Positions 1-9,724 of a stretch of 64,000 nucleotides of DNA are shown one piece after another. Location of the stretch: NCBI RefSeq assembly GCF_004341505.2, contig NZ_SLYP02000001.1:1822501-1886500 (forward strand), read 5' to 3'. The DNA is from Sphingomonas sp. JUb134. Lineage in GTDB: Bacteria > Pseudomonadota > Alphaproteobacteria > Sphingomonadales > Sphingomonadaceae. Numbering within the stretch: the stretch's first letter is position 1; every line of letters begins with the position of its first letter. The translations under genes and the position numbers were made by a program. The notes under the pieces were generated by a model. The model saw only the letters and a program-made list of their open reading frames with translations, ran no database searches and had not been told where the DNA came from.

Positions 1-990
<990 letters not shown>

Positions 991-1091
991 TTGAAGAGTC
1001 CCACCATCAACGACAACCCTGGTTGTCCAAGATGTGGATGTACCCTCAGCCTTAACATCGATTTGAAAAACTTGTGTGCACCGGCTTCATT

Positions 1092-1208
1092 GCTTGGTGG
1101 CTATAGCGTCTGTGACCCACCCGATCCCATCCCGAACTCGGCCGTGAAACCAGACCGCGCCAATGGTACTATCGCTCAAGCGATGGAAGAGTAGGTCGTC
1201 GCCAGGCA
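1092..1208 (+). rRNA. rrf: 5S ribosomal RNA
   Basis: The roughly 115-nt segment carries the diagnostic 5S blocks CCGATCCCATCCCGAACTCG (near 1120-1140) and a GAGTAGGTCGTCGCCAGG 3' strand (near 1188-1206). The latter closes the terminal helix with a TTGGTGGC start around 1094. It lies about 100 bp after the 23S end, in the same direction. End points are estimated from the helix I pairing. Confidence 0.95.
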
Positions 1209-1255
1209 TTGAAGCCCGTGCACACACAACCCATTCACAATGCAATGCACCCTGG

Positions 1256-1332
<77 letters not shown>

Positions 1333-1338
1333 CACACC

Positions 1339-1372
1339 AAAGCCCGCTTGGTCTAACGACCTCGCGGGCTTT
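1339..1372 (+). terminator. rrn operon terminator hairpin
   Basis: AAAGCCCGC at 1339-1347 pairs exactly with GCGGGCTTT at 1364-1372, giving a 9-bp stem with a 16-nt loop that ends in a short T run. It starts 6 nt after the tRNA CCA end. It fits a rho-independent terminator for the rRNA-tRNA transcript. Confidence 0.8.
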
Positions 1373-1808
1373 CGTGCGTCTGGGGCACTCGAAATGGCCT
1401 CACCGCCGATGCGGTCGCGCCGGGCCCCGCACGACTCCTCAGCCGAGCCAGCGCCATGCAGCGCGCTCACCCAACTGGACCCGGCCTCCGTCGGGGCGCG
1501 AAGAGGGCTTCTGGAAGACAGGAGCGCCCTGGATCTCCGGGTACCTCGGCCGGTCGGGCGTCCGGCGGTGGTGGCGACTTCGCGAAGGATCCTCGGGGAG
1601 CTGCTGCTTCGTCTTAAGCGCCTGGTCAGGCTACGCGACTTCCTGTGCTGCCAGATGTGAATCGGAGTGGCGTTAGTGGCACCGGTAGCCATTGGACGAG
1701 CGAGAGAACCTCCGCCTGGGTAACGCATCGGCAGATTTGTCGTGCGGCCGAAATCAATCTGTGACATCTACGTGAATTCTAGTTGGCTTATTAATCAACG
1801 CCCGATAA
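1373..1808. other. intergenic region, no recognisable gene
   Basis: About 435 bp separate the rrn terminator from the first receptor gene. Open frames exist on both strands (for example 1303-1767 on the minus strand), but they show no recognisable domain, lack a convincing ribosome site and partly overlap the tRNA. I see no copy of the tRNA 3' end that would mark an integrated element. The promoter of the downstream receptor must lie in its right part. Confidence 0.6.
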
Positions 1809-1809
1809 T

Positions 1810-1821
1810 GGGAGCGCTACC
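1810..1821. promoter_or_regulatory. LacI/XylR-type operator, near-palindrome
   Basis: GGGAGCGCTACC is a 12-bp palindrome with one mismatched pair, built on the AGCGCT core. It lies 56 bp before the receptor start. It matches the perfect sites at 56917 (GGTAGCGCTACC) and 25227 (GATAGCGCTATC). LacI-family repressors, including Caulobacter XylR, bind this kind of site; the binding protein here is inferred and not encoded in the window. Confidence 0.55.
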
Positions 1822-1876
1822 GTGGAGAGCCGCCCGGTAAGCGGTGGCAGCCACTGGCATGGGGAGGACTTTTGCA

Positions 1877-4800
1877 ATGATTTCTCGCTGGCATCGTTCA
1901 CGCTCGGTGCAGGCAGCGGCGCTTCGGATGGGCGCCTCCGCGGTGGCACTGGCCGCGGTGGGGTCGGCACTGCCGGCCTGGGCACAGGTTCAGCAGGATA
2001 CGCCCGACGCGACTCAGCAGGCTGCTGGGCCGGAGGCGGAAGCCGCTGGCGGTGATGAGATCGTGGTGACCGGCCGTCGCGCCGCGCTGGAGGCCGCGGA
2101 CGACCGCAAGCGCCGCAGCGAGACCATCGTCGACTCCGTCGTGGCGGACGACGCGGGCAAGCTGCCCGACAATTCGATCACCGAAGTGTTGCAGCGCGTC
2201 TCGGGCGTGTCGATCGTCCGCTTCTCGGCGTTGAACGATCCCGATCACTTCTCCGCACAGGGTTCGGGCGTGCAGGTGCGCGGTCTGTCGGGCGTGGCTT
2301 CGCGCCTCAACGGCCGCGAGATCTTCAGCGCAAACGGCGGTCGTGCGCTGCTGTGGGGCGACGTCACGCCCGAACTGATGAGCGCCGTGGACGTCTACAA
2401 GGCGTCGACCGCGGACCTGATCGAGGGCGGCACCGGTGGCCAGATCGACCTGCGCACGCGTCTGCCGTTCGACTATCGCGACCAGGACCTCCACATCGCG
2501 GCGACCGGCGAGCTCAGCCTGGGCGACCTGGCGCAGAATGCCGACTACGCCGGGTCTATCCTTGTCTCGAAGAACTTTCAGACGGGCATCGGCGACATCG
2601 GTGTCATGGTCGATGTGGCGCGCAGCCGCTTCACCCAGCTGTCGCAGTTCTTCCGCGTCGAGCCCTATTTCCGCACCCGCCTGGAAGGGGACGATTACTA
2701 CGTCCCGGGCGGCTATGCGTACGGCGACGAGCGTTTCCAGCGTGATCGCACCGGCATCTACGGCGCTGTCCAGTGGTCGCCGTCGGACGCCTTCACCCTG
2801 ACGGGCACGTTCTTCCAGTCGCGCTACGAGAACCTGTCGAGCGACTATGGCGCGCAGGTCGCGTCGCAGGTGCTGGCGGTGAACCCGTCCGAATCGCAGT
2901 TCGACGAGAACGGCCTGCTGGTTTCCAGCCCGTCGGTGTTCGTGCGCGACCAGAGCACCTTCCTGCCGAGCGGCGGCTCGATCGTCAGCGGCGGCAACAA
3001 GGGCGTCTGGGATAGCGAAACCGTCACCCGCGACTATTCGCTGGCCGCGCAGTTCACCCCGGCCGACAGCCCGCTGTCGATCAAGGGTGCGATCCAGCGC
3101 GTTGAGTCTACCAATGAGCTCAACCGCCTCGACGTGTTCCGCGACCTCAACTTCCCGACCAGCTTCGGCTTCGACCTTTCGGGCGATCTGCCGGTCGTCA
3201 GCGTGCCCGCAGGGTCGCAGGCGATCTTTAACGATCCGTCGAACTATCTCTGGTCGGCGTCGATGCCGCACAACGAGAACAACAAGGGGCGGCTCGACTC
3301 CGCGAACCTCGACCTCGAGTACAGCTTCGACGACAGCTTCTTCCGTTCGGTGAAGGCTGGCGCCCGCTGGTCGGAGCGGACCGAGCGCGACTACAACAAC
3401 GGCTACAACTGGGCGGCACTCGGCCGCGGCTGGAATGGCGATCCGCAGCTCACCTTCGCCAATGCGGCGCCGGGTGACATCGAGCGGCACACCTTCAAGA
3501 ACTTCTTCCGTGGCGACGCGGTCATTCCCGGCGAACTGCTGTTCCCGTCCTATGATCTGGTCAGCCGCCTGGATCGCGAAGAGCTCACCCATTCGCCGCC
3601 GGCCGGCTTCTGCGGTCCGCAGTTCGTGCCGGCTCCCACGCCGGAAAACCCGAATGCGGTGACCACGCCGCCGCTATGGAACAACTGCTCGGCTTCGGGC
3701 CAGCTGCCGACCACCGGCTATGGCGGCCAGAGCGGTATTCGCCCGGTCGGGTTCGTCCTGCCGGACGATCTGACCGAATACCGCACCGAGACCTGGGCCG
3801 GCTACGCACTGGCGCGGTTCGGACGGGAAGGCGGTGCCTTCTCCGGTAACGTCGGCGCGCGTCTGGTGCACATCGACAACAACAGCAGCGGCTATTTCCA
3901 GCAGAACGTCGTCACGTTCATCAACAGCGCCGGCCAGACCGTGACGCTGGCCCAGGAAGCGAATGTCGTGTCCGATGGCGCGAAGTTCACCCGGGTGCTG
4001 CCGTCGGTGAACCTCGAATATGCGCTGGCCGACACGGTCAAGCTCCGCGGCGGCTACAACATCACCTTGGACAACCAGAGCTTCACCGCGCTGCGTTCCT
4101 CGGGCACGCTGGGCGTGGCGACCTCGACCAACCCCGTGTCGGGCCAGCCCGGCATTTTCACCAACTTCACCTTTGAGAGTGGGGATCCGACGCTCAAGCC
4201 GACCACGGCGCACAACTTCGATCTGTCGCTGGAATATTACGGTCCGAACGGCCGCAGCTTCCACATTGCGCCGTTCTACAAGCGGTTGCTCGACACGGCG
4301 GTGTTTTCGCTGACGCAGGTGCCGGTCAATGTGGTGTTCCAAGACGGTACCAGCATCGACACGACGGCGTCCGCAAGCATCTACCGCAACTCGGACGAGG
4401 CGGCAGAGATCAAGGGCATCGAAGTCGGCGGACGGTATTTCTTCGACATGCTGCCCGGTTGGCTCTCCGGCATCGGTGTCGAGGCGAACTACACGTTCAT
4501 CGACAGCAAGAACCCGGGTGACGTCTATCGCGACATCAACGGCGCGATCCACAATGATGCGCCGCTGGCCGGCCTGTCGAAGCACAATGTGAACGCGACC
4601 TTCCTGTACGAAAAGGATCCGTTCTCGCTGCGTATCGCCTATACCTGGCGGTCGAAGTACCTGCAGTCGACCAATGCGTCCGGCACCAACCCGACCTACG
4701 CGTTCTACAGCGCGCCGGGCGTGATCTACAATCCGACCACCGGTGCGACCGGACCGGATGCGGGCACGCAGATCGCGCTGCCGACGTACAGCGACTCCTA

Positions 4801-4987
4801 TGGCCAGCTCGACGCGGGCATCCGCTTCAAGGTGAACGACAACTTCTCGTTTGGGATCCAGGGGCAGAACCTCACCAACGCCACCCAGCGCACGCTGATG
4901 GGCGGCTATCCCGGCGGCAAGCTGGTCGGCCGCAGCTGGTTCCAGAGCGATCGCCGCATCGCAACCAGCATCAGCCTGGTGTTCTGA
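1877..4987 (+). CDS. TonB-dependent receptor (glycan uptake)
   Basis: This 1036-residue outer-membrane receptor belongs to the large Xanthomonas/Caulobacter-type TonB receptor group. A signal peptide ends near AWAQ (residues 34-37). It is followed by a TonB-box-like DEIVVTGRR (60-68), a plug domain with GVSIVRFS and QVRGLSG, and a long beta-barrel ending in a final phenylalanine (SISLVF), typical of BamA-assembled barrels. The ATG at 1877 is chosen over the in-frame ATG at 1844 because GGGGAGGA lies 8 nt before it and the signal peptide then starts cleanly. It heads an operon with two halogenase-like genes, GH39 and GH43. Xylo-oligosaccharides are the inferred cargo, and the operator at 1810 suggests induction by them. 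Confidence 0.93.
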   Translation: MISRWHRSRSVQAAALRMGASAVALAAVGSALPAWAQVQQDTPDATQQAAGPEAEAAGGDEIVVTGRRAALEAADDRKRRSETIVDSVVADDAGKLPDNSITEVLQRVSGVSIVRFSALNDPDHFSAQGSGVQVRGLSGVASRLNGREIFSANGGRALLWGDVTPELMSAVDVYKASTADLIEGGTGGQIDLRTRLPFDYRDQDLHIAATGELSLGDLAQNADYAGSILVSKNFQTGIGDIGVMVDVARSRFTQLSQFFRVEPYFRTRLEGDDYYVPGGYAYGDERFQRDRTGIYGAVQWSPSDAFTLTGTFFQSRYENLSSDYGAQVASQVLAVNPSESQFDENGLLVSSPSVFVRDQSTFLPSGGSIVSGGNKGVWDSETVTRDYSLAAQFTPADSPLSIKGAIQRVESTNELNRLDVFRDLNFPTSFGFDLSGDLPVVSVPAGSQAIFNDPSNYLWSASMPHNENNKGRLDSANLDLEYSFDDSFFRSVKAGARWSERTERDYNNGYNWAALGRGWNGDPQLTFANAAPGDIERHTFKNFFRGDAVIPGELLFPSYDLVSRLDREELTHSPPAGFCGPQFVPAPTPENPNAVTTPPLWNNCSASGQLPTTGYGGQSGIRPVGFVLPDDLTEYRTETWAGYALARFGREGGAFSGNVGARLVHIDNNSSGYFQQNVVTFINSAGQTVTLAQEANVVSDGAKFTRVLPSVNLEYALADTVKLRGGYNITLDNQSFTALRSSGTLGVATSTNPVSGQPGIFTNFTFESGDPTLKPTTAHNFDLSLEYYGPNGRSFHIAPFYKRLLDTAVFSLTQVPVNVVFQDGTSIDTTASASIYRNSDEAAEIKGIEVGGRYFFDMLPGWLSGIGVEANYTFIDSKNPGDVYRDINGAIHNDAPLAGLSKHNVNATFLYEKDPFSLRIAYTWRSKYLQSTNASGTNPTYAFYSAPGVIYNPTTGATGPDAGTQIALPTYSDSYGQLDAGIRFKVNDNFSFGIQGQNLTNATQRTLMGGYPGGKLVGRSWFQSDRRIATSISLVF

Positions 4988-4994
4988 CCTAGTG

Positions 4995-5022
4995 GTGGCG
5001 CCGGGATACACCCCGGCGCCAC
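4995..5022 (+). promoter_or_regulatory. intergenic hairpin between receptor and halogenase genes
   Basis: GTGGCGCCGGG (4995-5005) pairs perfectly with CCCGGCGCCAC (5012-5022) around a 6-nt loop. No T run follows and the next gene starts 23 nt later. It is more likely an mRNA-stabilising or partial-termination hairpin, letting the receptor be expressed more strongly than the downstream genes, than a full terminator. Confidence 0.5.
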
Positions 5023-5045
5023 TCCTGCTGCGATAGAGGGGCGCC

Positions 5046-6602
5046 ATGCGCAAACGCTTGCTGATCGTCGGCGGCGGTACGGCCGGCTGGCTTACCGCGG
5101 GCTACCTCGCCAAGCGGCTGAGCACCGACCTGCCCGGCGGGGCCGCCATCACGCTGGTGGAGTCGCCGGAAATCGGCATCCTCGGGGTAGGCGAGGGGAC
5201 CTTTCCCACCATTCGCCGGACGCTGAAGACGATCGGCATCAGCGAGGTCGACCTCGTCCGCAAGTGCGGTGCGAGCTTCAAGCAGGGCGCCAAGTTCGCG
5301 CACTGGCGCTTCACGCCCGGGGCGCCCGGCCCGGATCATTACACCCACCCGTTCCAGCTGGCCCAGGCGGACAACGGCCTGGATCTGCTGCCCTATTGGC
5401 TGCTGGGCCACGGGGGCGAGGCGAACTGGGACGAGGTGTGCAGCCCGCAGAAGAAGGCGGCGGATGCGCACCGTGCGCCCAAGCTGCCGAGCCACCCCGA
5501 TTACGTGGCGCCGTTGAACTATGCCTTCCACTTCGACGCCGTCGCGCTGGCCGGGCTGTTGCGGGACAAGGCGGTGGAGAATGGCGTCACCCACCTGATG
5601 GATCGCGTGACGCAGGTCCATGTCGGCGAGGACGGCGCGATCGCCGGCGTCGACACCGAAGCCAACGGCCGTCTTGACGCCGATCTCTACATCGACTGCA
5701 CCGGCTTCCGCGCCGAGCTGATCGGTAAGGCGCTCGGCCAGCCGTACCGGTCGCGCCGCGACGTGCTATTCTGCGACAGTGCACTGGCAATCCAGGTGCC
5801 GTACCGGGACGAACGCGAGCCCATCGTCTCCTACACGCTCGCAACCGCGCAGGAGGCGGGCTGGATGTGGGACATCGGCCTCGATCGCCGTCGCGGCATC
5901 GGCCATGTCTTTTCCTCCGCCCACACCGATGACACGCGCGCCGAGGAGCTGTTGCGCGCCTATGTCGGCGACGTCGGCGGTGACCAGGAGGTCCGCAAGA
6001 TCCGCTTCGAGGCGGGCTATCGCGAGACCAACTGGCACAAGAACTGCGTCGCCATCGGCCTGTCGAGCGGCTTCTTCGAGCCGCTGGAGGCGACCGGCAT
6101 CGTCTTTTCGGAAGTGGCCGCGGGCCTGGTTGCCAACCTGTTCCCCTGGGGCGGCGACCACGAGACGTCGGCGCGCCAGTTCAACGCCAACATGCTCCAG
6201 CGCTACGAACGTGCGCGCGATTTCATCAAGCTGCATTACTGCATCTCGGAGCGCCGCGATTCCGAGTTCTGGCGCGACAATGTCGCCGCATCCTCGATCC
6301 CGGACAGCCTGCACGACCTGCTCGACCGCTGGCGCTTCCGCCCGCCGACCGAGATCGACATCGACACGAACGTCGACATCTTCACCGAGGCGAGCTGGCA
6401 ATATGTCCTGTACGGCATGGGCTGGAAGACCGATCTGTCCGCCCGCGCCGGTGCCTACCGCTACGTCGAGGACGCGCGCCGCGCCTTTGCGGAGGTGGAG
6501 CGGCAGGCGGCGTTCGCGATCGCCAACCTGCCGAGCAACCGCCAGCTGATCGACTACGCCCGCACACGCAGCTTCGGCCCCCCGCAGGGCGTCGCGAGAT
6601 GA
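5046..6602 (+). CDS. tryptophan-halogenase-family flavoprotein (first copy)
   Basis: The 518-residue protein begins with the FAD-binding GGGTAGW motif (residues 9-15) and keeps family landmarks: GVGEGTFP near residue 56, FKQGAKF near 78 and SSGFFEPLEATG near 340. At the position of the flavin-dependent halogenase signature GWxWxIP it reads GWMWDIG, so the proline is replaced by Gly278. Family members next to TonB receptors are common in sphingomonads and xanthomonads, but their substrate is unknown; tryptophan itself is unlikely. It lies 58 bp after the receptor and overlaps the second copy by four bases (ATGA), so the two are probably translated together. Confidence 0.85.
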   Translation: MRKRLLIVGGGTAGWLTAGYLAKRLSTDLPGGAAITLVESPEIGILGVGEGTFPTIRRTLKTIGISEVDLVRKCGASFKQGAKFAHWRFTPGAPGPDHYTHPFQLAQADNGLDLLPYWLLGHGGEANWDEVCSPQKKAADAHRAPKLPSHPDYVAPLNYAFHFDAVALAGLLRDKAVENGVTHLMDRVTQVHVGEDGAIAGVDTEANGRLDADLYIDCTGFRAELIGKALGQPYRSRRDVLFCDSALAIQVPYRDEREPIVSYTLATAQEAGWMWDIGLDRRRGIGHVFSSAHTDDTRAEELLRAYVGDVGGDQEVRKIRFEAGYRETNWHKNCVAIGLSSGFFEPLEATGIVFSEVAAGLVANLFPWGGDHETSARQFNANMLQRYERARDFIKLHYCISERRDSEFWRDNVAASSIPDSLHDLLDRWRFRPPTEIDIDTNVDIFTEASWQYVLYGMGWKTDLSARAGAYRYVEDARRAFAEVERQAAFAIANLPSNRQLIDYARTRSFGPPQGVAR

Positions 6603-8110
6603 CGGCGAAGCCGCTCGACCGGGTCGTCATCGTGGGCGGCGGGGCGGCCGGGTGGATGACCGCCGCGGTGCTCGCGCGGCTGACGGCGGCGGGCACGTCG
6701 GTGACGCTGGTCGAATCCGAGGAGATCGGCACCGTCGGCGTGGGCGAGGCGACGATCCCGCCGCTCCTGGATTTCAACCGCTTCCTCGGCATCGACGAGG
6801 ACGCCTTCGTTCGCGCGACCGGGGCGACGTTCAAGCTGGGCATTGAGTTCGTCGACTGGGCGCGCCGCGGGGAGCGGTACCTCCACCCGTTCGGCACGTT
6901 CGGCCGGGACGTCCAAGGGATCAAGTTCCACCAGCTCTGGCTCCGGCAGGCGCGGGTGGACCCACCGATCGCGGACACCGGATCGTTGCACGATTACTGC
7001 CTGGCGTCGGTGGCGGCACGGATGGCGCGGTTCACCCGGCCGAGCGGCGATCCGGCCGCGGTGCTTTCGTCTTTGCGCTACGCCTTTCACTTCGACGCCG
7101 CGCTCTATGCCCGCTTCCTGCGCGGCATCGCCGAGCGGGGAGGCGTCGTGCGGGTCGAGGGGCGGGTCGCCCAGATTGATCTCGCGCCGGAAGACGGCTT
7201 CATCCGCGCGGTGCAGCTTGCGGACGGGCGCCGGATCGAAGGCGATCTGTTCGTGGATTGCAGCGGCTTCCGGTCGCTGCTGCTCGGCGAAGCGCTGGGC
7301 GTTCCCTTCACCAGCTGGCAGCGCTGGCTCCCTTGCGACCGGGCGCTGGCGGTGCCGAGCGCTTCTGCGGGCCCGCTGCTACCGTATACCCGCGCGACGG
7401 CGGAGCGGGCGGGCTGGCGCTGGCGTATCCCGCTCCAGCACCGCACCGGCAATGGCCATGTCTATGCCAGCGCCTTTGCCAGCGACGCGGAGGCCGCCGA
7501 CACGCTGCTCCAGGGACTTGACGGCGCGCCTGCTGCCGAGCCGCGCCCGCTGCGCTTCGTCGCCGGCATGCGGGAGCGCCTGTGGGAGCGCAATTGCATC
7601 GCGATCGGGCTGGCGGGCGGGTTCCTGGAGCCGCTGGAATCGACCAGCATCCACCTGATCCAGTCCGGCATTACCCGTCTGATCAGCCTGTTTCCCGACA
7701 ATGGTCATGCCCCGGTCGAGCGGGAGGCCTATAACCGGCTTGCCCGGGCCGAGTATGAGCAGGTCCGGGACTTCCTGATCCTCCACTATCACGCCACGGA
7801 GCGCGACGATTCGGACTTCTGGCGCCATTGTCGCACCACGCCGCCGCCGGACAGCCTGGCGTACAAACTCGAGCTCTGGCGCGCTCGCGGCCGCGTGCTG
7901 CCCGAGGCGGGCAGCCTCTTCACCGAGGACAGCTGGATCGCGGTGCTGATGGGCCAGGCGGGCGCGCCCGCGTCCGTTGACCCGCTGGTCGCGACGCTGC
8001 CCGTCCAGGAGACGCGACGCTTCCTGCACCACCTGCGCACGGTCATCGGCCAGACCGCCGCGGCCATGCCCGCCCACGACCAGTTCATCGCCCGTCACTG
8101 CGCGGCATGA
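6599..8110 (+). CDS. tryptophan-halogenase-family flavoprotein (second copy)
   Basis: This 503-residue paralogue follows the first copy with an ATGA overlap. It has the nucleotide-binding GGGAAGW motif near its N-terminus, GVGEATIPP near residue 46, FKLGIEF near 79 and GGFLEPLEST near 340. The full halogenase signature GWRWRIP is present at 272-278, with Trp273, Trp275 and Pro278. The two copies carry this motif at identical residue numbers, pointing to tandem duplication with later divergence. The biochemical role in the glycan operon is unknown. Flavin-dependent halogenation is the family activity, but it has not been shown for receptor-linked members. Confidence 0.86.
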   Translation: MTAKPLDRVVIVGGGAAGWMTAAVLARLTAAGTSVTLVESEEIGTVGVGEATIPPLLDFNRFLGIDEDAFVRATGATFKLGIEFVDWARRGERYLHPFGTFGRDVQGIKFHQLWLRQARVDPPIADTGSLHDYCLASVAARMARFTRPSGDPAAVLSSLRYAFHFDAALYARFLRGIAERGGVVRVEGRVAQIDLAPEDGFIRAVQLADGRRIEGDLFVDCSGFRSLLLGEALGVPFTSWQRWLPCDRALAVPSASAGPLLPYTRATAERAGWRWRIPLQHRTGNGHVYASAFASDAEAADTLLQGLDGAPAAEPRPLRFVAGMRERLWERNCIAIGLAGGFLEPLESTSIHLIQSGITRLISLFPDNGHAPVEREAYNRLARAEYEQVRDFLILHYHATERDDSDFWRHCRTTPPPDSLAYKLELWRARGRVLPEAGSLFTEDSWIAVLMGQAGAPASVDPLVATLPVQETRRFLHHLRTVIGQTAAAMPAHDQFIARHCAA

Positions 8111-8130
8111 TTCAGTTGGAGAGACCCATC

Positions 8131-9705
8131 ATGACCTTCGCCCTCCGTCATGCCGGGGTCGCCGTCGCGGCACTGGCACTCGCCGCCTCACCGGCGGCGG
8201 CGCAGTCCCGCCAGATCAGCGTCGATGTCAGCAAGGCCGGTGCCCCGATCGACCGGGCGTTCGACCTGTCGGTCGGCGCGGATTACGCCGGCACGCTGAT
8301 CCGCGATGACAGCCTGGCGCAGCTCAAGACGACGGTGGACGAGCTCGGCTTCCGCTACATCCGCTTCCACGCGATCTTCCACGACGATCTCGGCACCGTG
8401 AAGGTCGTGAACGGCAAAACGGTGTACGACTGGACCAGGCTCGACCAGCTGATCGACGCCTTGCTCGCCCGGCGCATCAAGCCGTTCGTCGAACTCGGTT
8501 TTACGCCCACCGCCATGGCGACGTCCAAGCAGACCTTGTTCTACTGGAAGGGCAACACCTCGCACCCGGAGCCCAAGGCGTGGGCGGCGCTGGTCGACGC
8601 CTTCGTGCGCCATGTCCGCGAACGTTATGGCGAGGACGAGGTGCGCAGCTGGTTCTTCGAGGTCTGGAACGAGCCCAATCTCGACGGCTTCTGGGAAAAG
8701 GCCGACCAGAAGGTCTATTTCGAACTCTATGAGTCGAGCGCGCGGACGATCAAGGCGATCGATCCCGCGCTGCGCGTCGGCGGCCCGGCGACGGCAGGCG
8801 CGGCCTGGGTGCCCGAGCTGCTCGCGCTCACCGCCTCGCGCAACATCCCGATCGATTTCGTAACCACCCACACCTATGGCGTGGACGGCGGGTTCCTCGA
8901 CGAGAAGGGGCAGGACGACAACAAGTTGTCGACGAACCCGGATTCGGTCGTCGGCGACGTGCGCAAGGTTCGCGCGCAGATCGACGCCACGCAGTATCGC
9001 GGCATGCCGCTCTATTTCACCGAGTGGAGCGCCAGCTATAATCCACGCGACCCGGTGCACGACAGCTACGTGAGCGGTCCATTCATCCTGACCAAGTTGC
9101 GCGCCACCCGCGGCATCGCCCAGGGCATGAGCTACTGGGCGTATAGCGACCTGTTCGAGGAAGCCGGCCCGCCGCCCACGCCCTTCCACGGAGGTTTCGG
9201 CCTGATGAACCGCGAAGGCATCCGCAAGCCGGCATGGTTCGCGTACAAATATCTGAACGCGGTGAAGGGCAGGGAGATTGCCACCGGCGACACCGAGGCG
9301 CTGGGGGCTACCGAAGGTGGCAAGACCAACGTCGTGCTCTGGGCATGGCGCCAGCCGGAGCAGAAGGTGAGCAACCGCCCGTTCTTCACCAAGGTGCTGC
9401 CAGCCAAGCCGGACCAGCCCGCCGAATTGCGCTTCGCCGGCCTCCAGCCGGGTCGCTATCGGGTCGCGGTTCGGCGCGTCGGCTTCAAGGTGAACGACGC
9501 GCACACCCGCTACCTGGAGATGGGCTCCCCCAAGGATCTGAGCGCCGCACAGCTTGCCGAGCTGCAGACGTTGACGCGCGATCTGCCCGAGAAGCAGACG
9601 ACCGTGCAGGTCGGACGCGACGGCCGGCACGCGATGACGGTGAAGATGCGCAGCAACGACGTGGTGCTCGTGTCGGTCGAGGCGGCCGGCGCCGCGCAGC
9701 AATAG
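8131..9705 (+). CDS. GH39-type beta-xylosidase
   Basis: This is a secreted 524-residue family 39 glycoside hydrolase. The ATG at 8131 is chosen over the one at 8107 because TTGGAGAG lies upstream and a signal peptide (ASPAAAQ) starts right there. The TIM-barrel catalytic pair is visible: the acid/base Glu181 in VWNEPN and the nucleophile Glu298 in FTEWS. GH39 enzymes of this type release xylose from xylo-oligosaccharides. A small beta-sandwich region follows the barrel (roughly residues 400-520). It sits after the second halogenase gene and 19 bp before GH43, in the same operon, and probably acts in the periplasm. Confidence 0.87.
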   Translation: MTFALRHAGVAVAALALAASPAAAQSRQISVDVSKAGAPIDRAFDLSVGADYAGTLIRDDSLAQLKTTVDELGFRYIRFHAIFHDDLGTVKVVNGKTVYDWTRLDQLIDALLARRIKPFVELGFTPTAMATSKQTLFYWKGNTSHPEPKAWAALVDAFVRHVRERYGEDEVRSWFFEVWNEPNLDGFWEKADQKVYFELYESSARTIKAIDPALRVGGPATAGAAWVPELLALTASRNIPIDFVTTHTYGVDGGFLDEKGQDDNKLSTNPDSVVGDVRKVRAQIDATQYRGMPLYFTEWSASYNPRDPVHDSYVSGPFILTKLRATRGIAQGMSYWAYSDLFEEAGPPPTPFHGGFGLMNREGIRKPAWFAYKYLNAVKGREIATGDTEALGATEGGKTNVVLWAWRQPEQKVSNRPFFTKVLPAKPDQPAELRFAGLQPGRYRVAVRRVGFKVNDAHTRYLEMGSPKDLSAAQLAELQTLTRDLPEKQTTVQVGRDGRHAMTVKMRSNDVVLVSVEAAGAAQQ

Positions 9706-9724
9706 CGTTCAGCGAGAGAGCAAC

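Noticed and set aside
1333..1840. Genomic island inserted at the initiator tRNA
   Set aside because: No integrase gene and no second copy of the tRNA 3' end were seen, and a normal terminator follows the tRNA.
1898..3592. Long minus-strand ORFs opposite TonB receptors and glycosidases
   Set aside because: In this GC-rich DNA, antisense frames stay open by codon bias. They lack domains and start sites, and the sense genes are clear.
5046..8110. Halogenase genes as part of an antibiotic biosynthetic cluster
   Set aside because: The neighbours are a TonB receptor and glycosidases in one operon, with no synthase, carrier protein or export genes. Receptor-linked halogenase relatives are a known genomic theme in this group.
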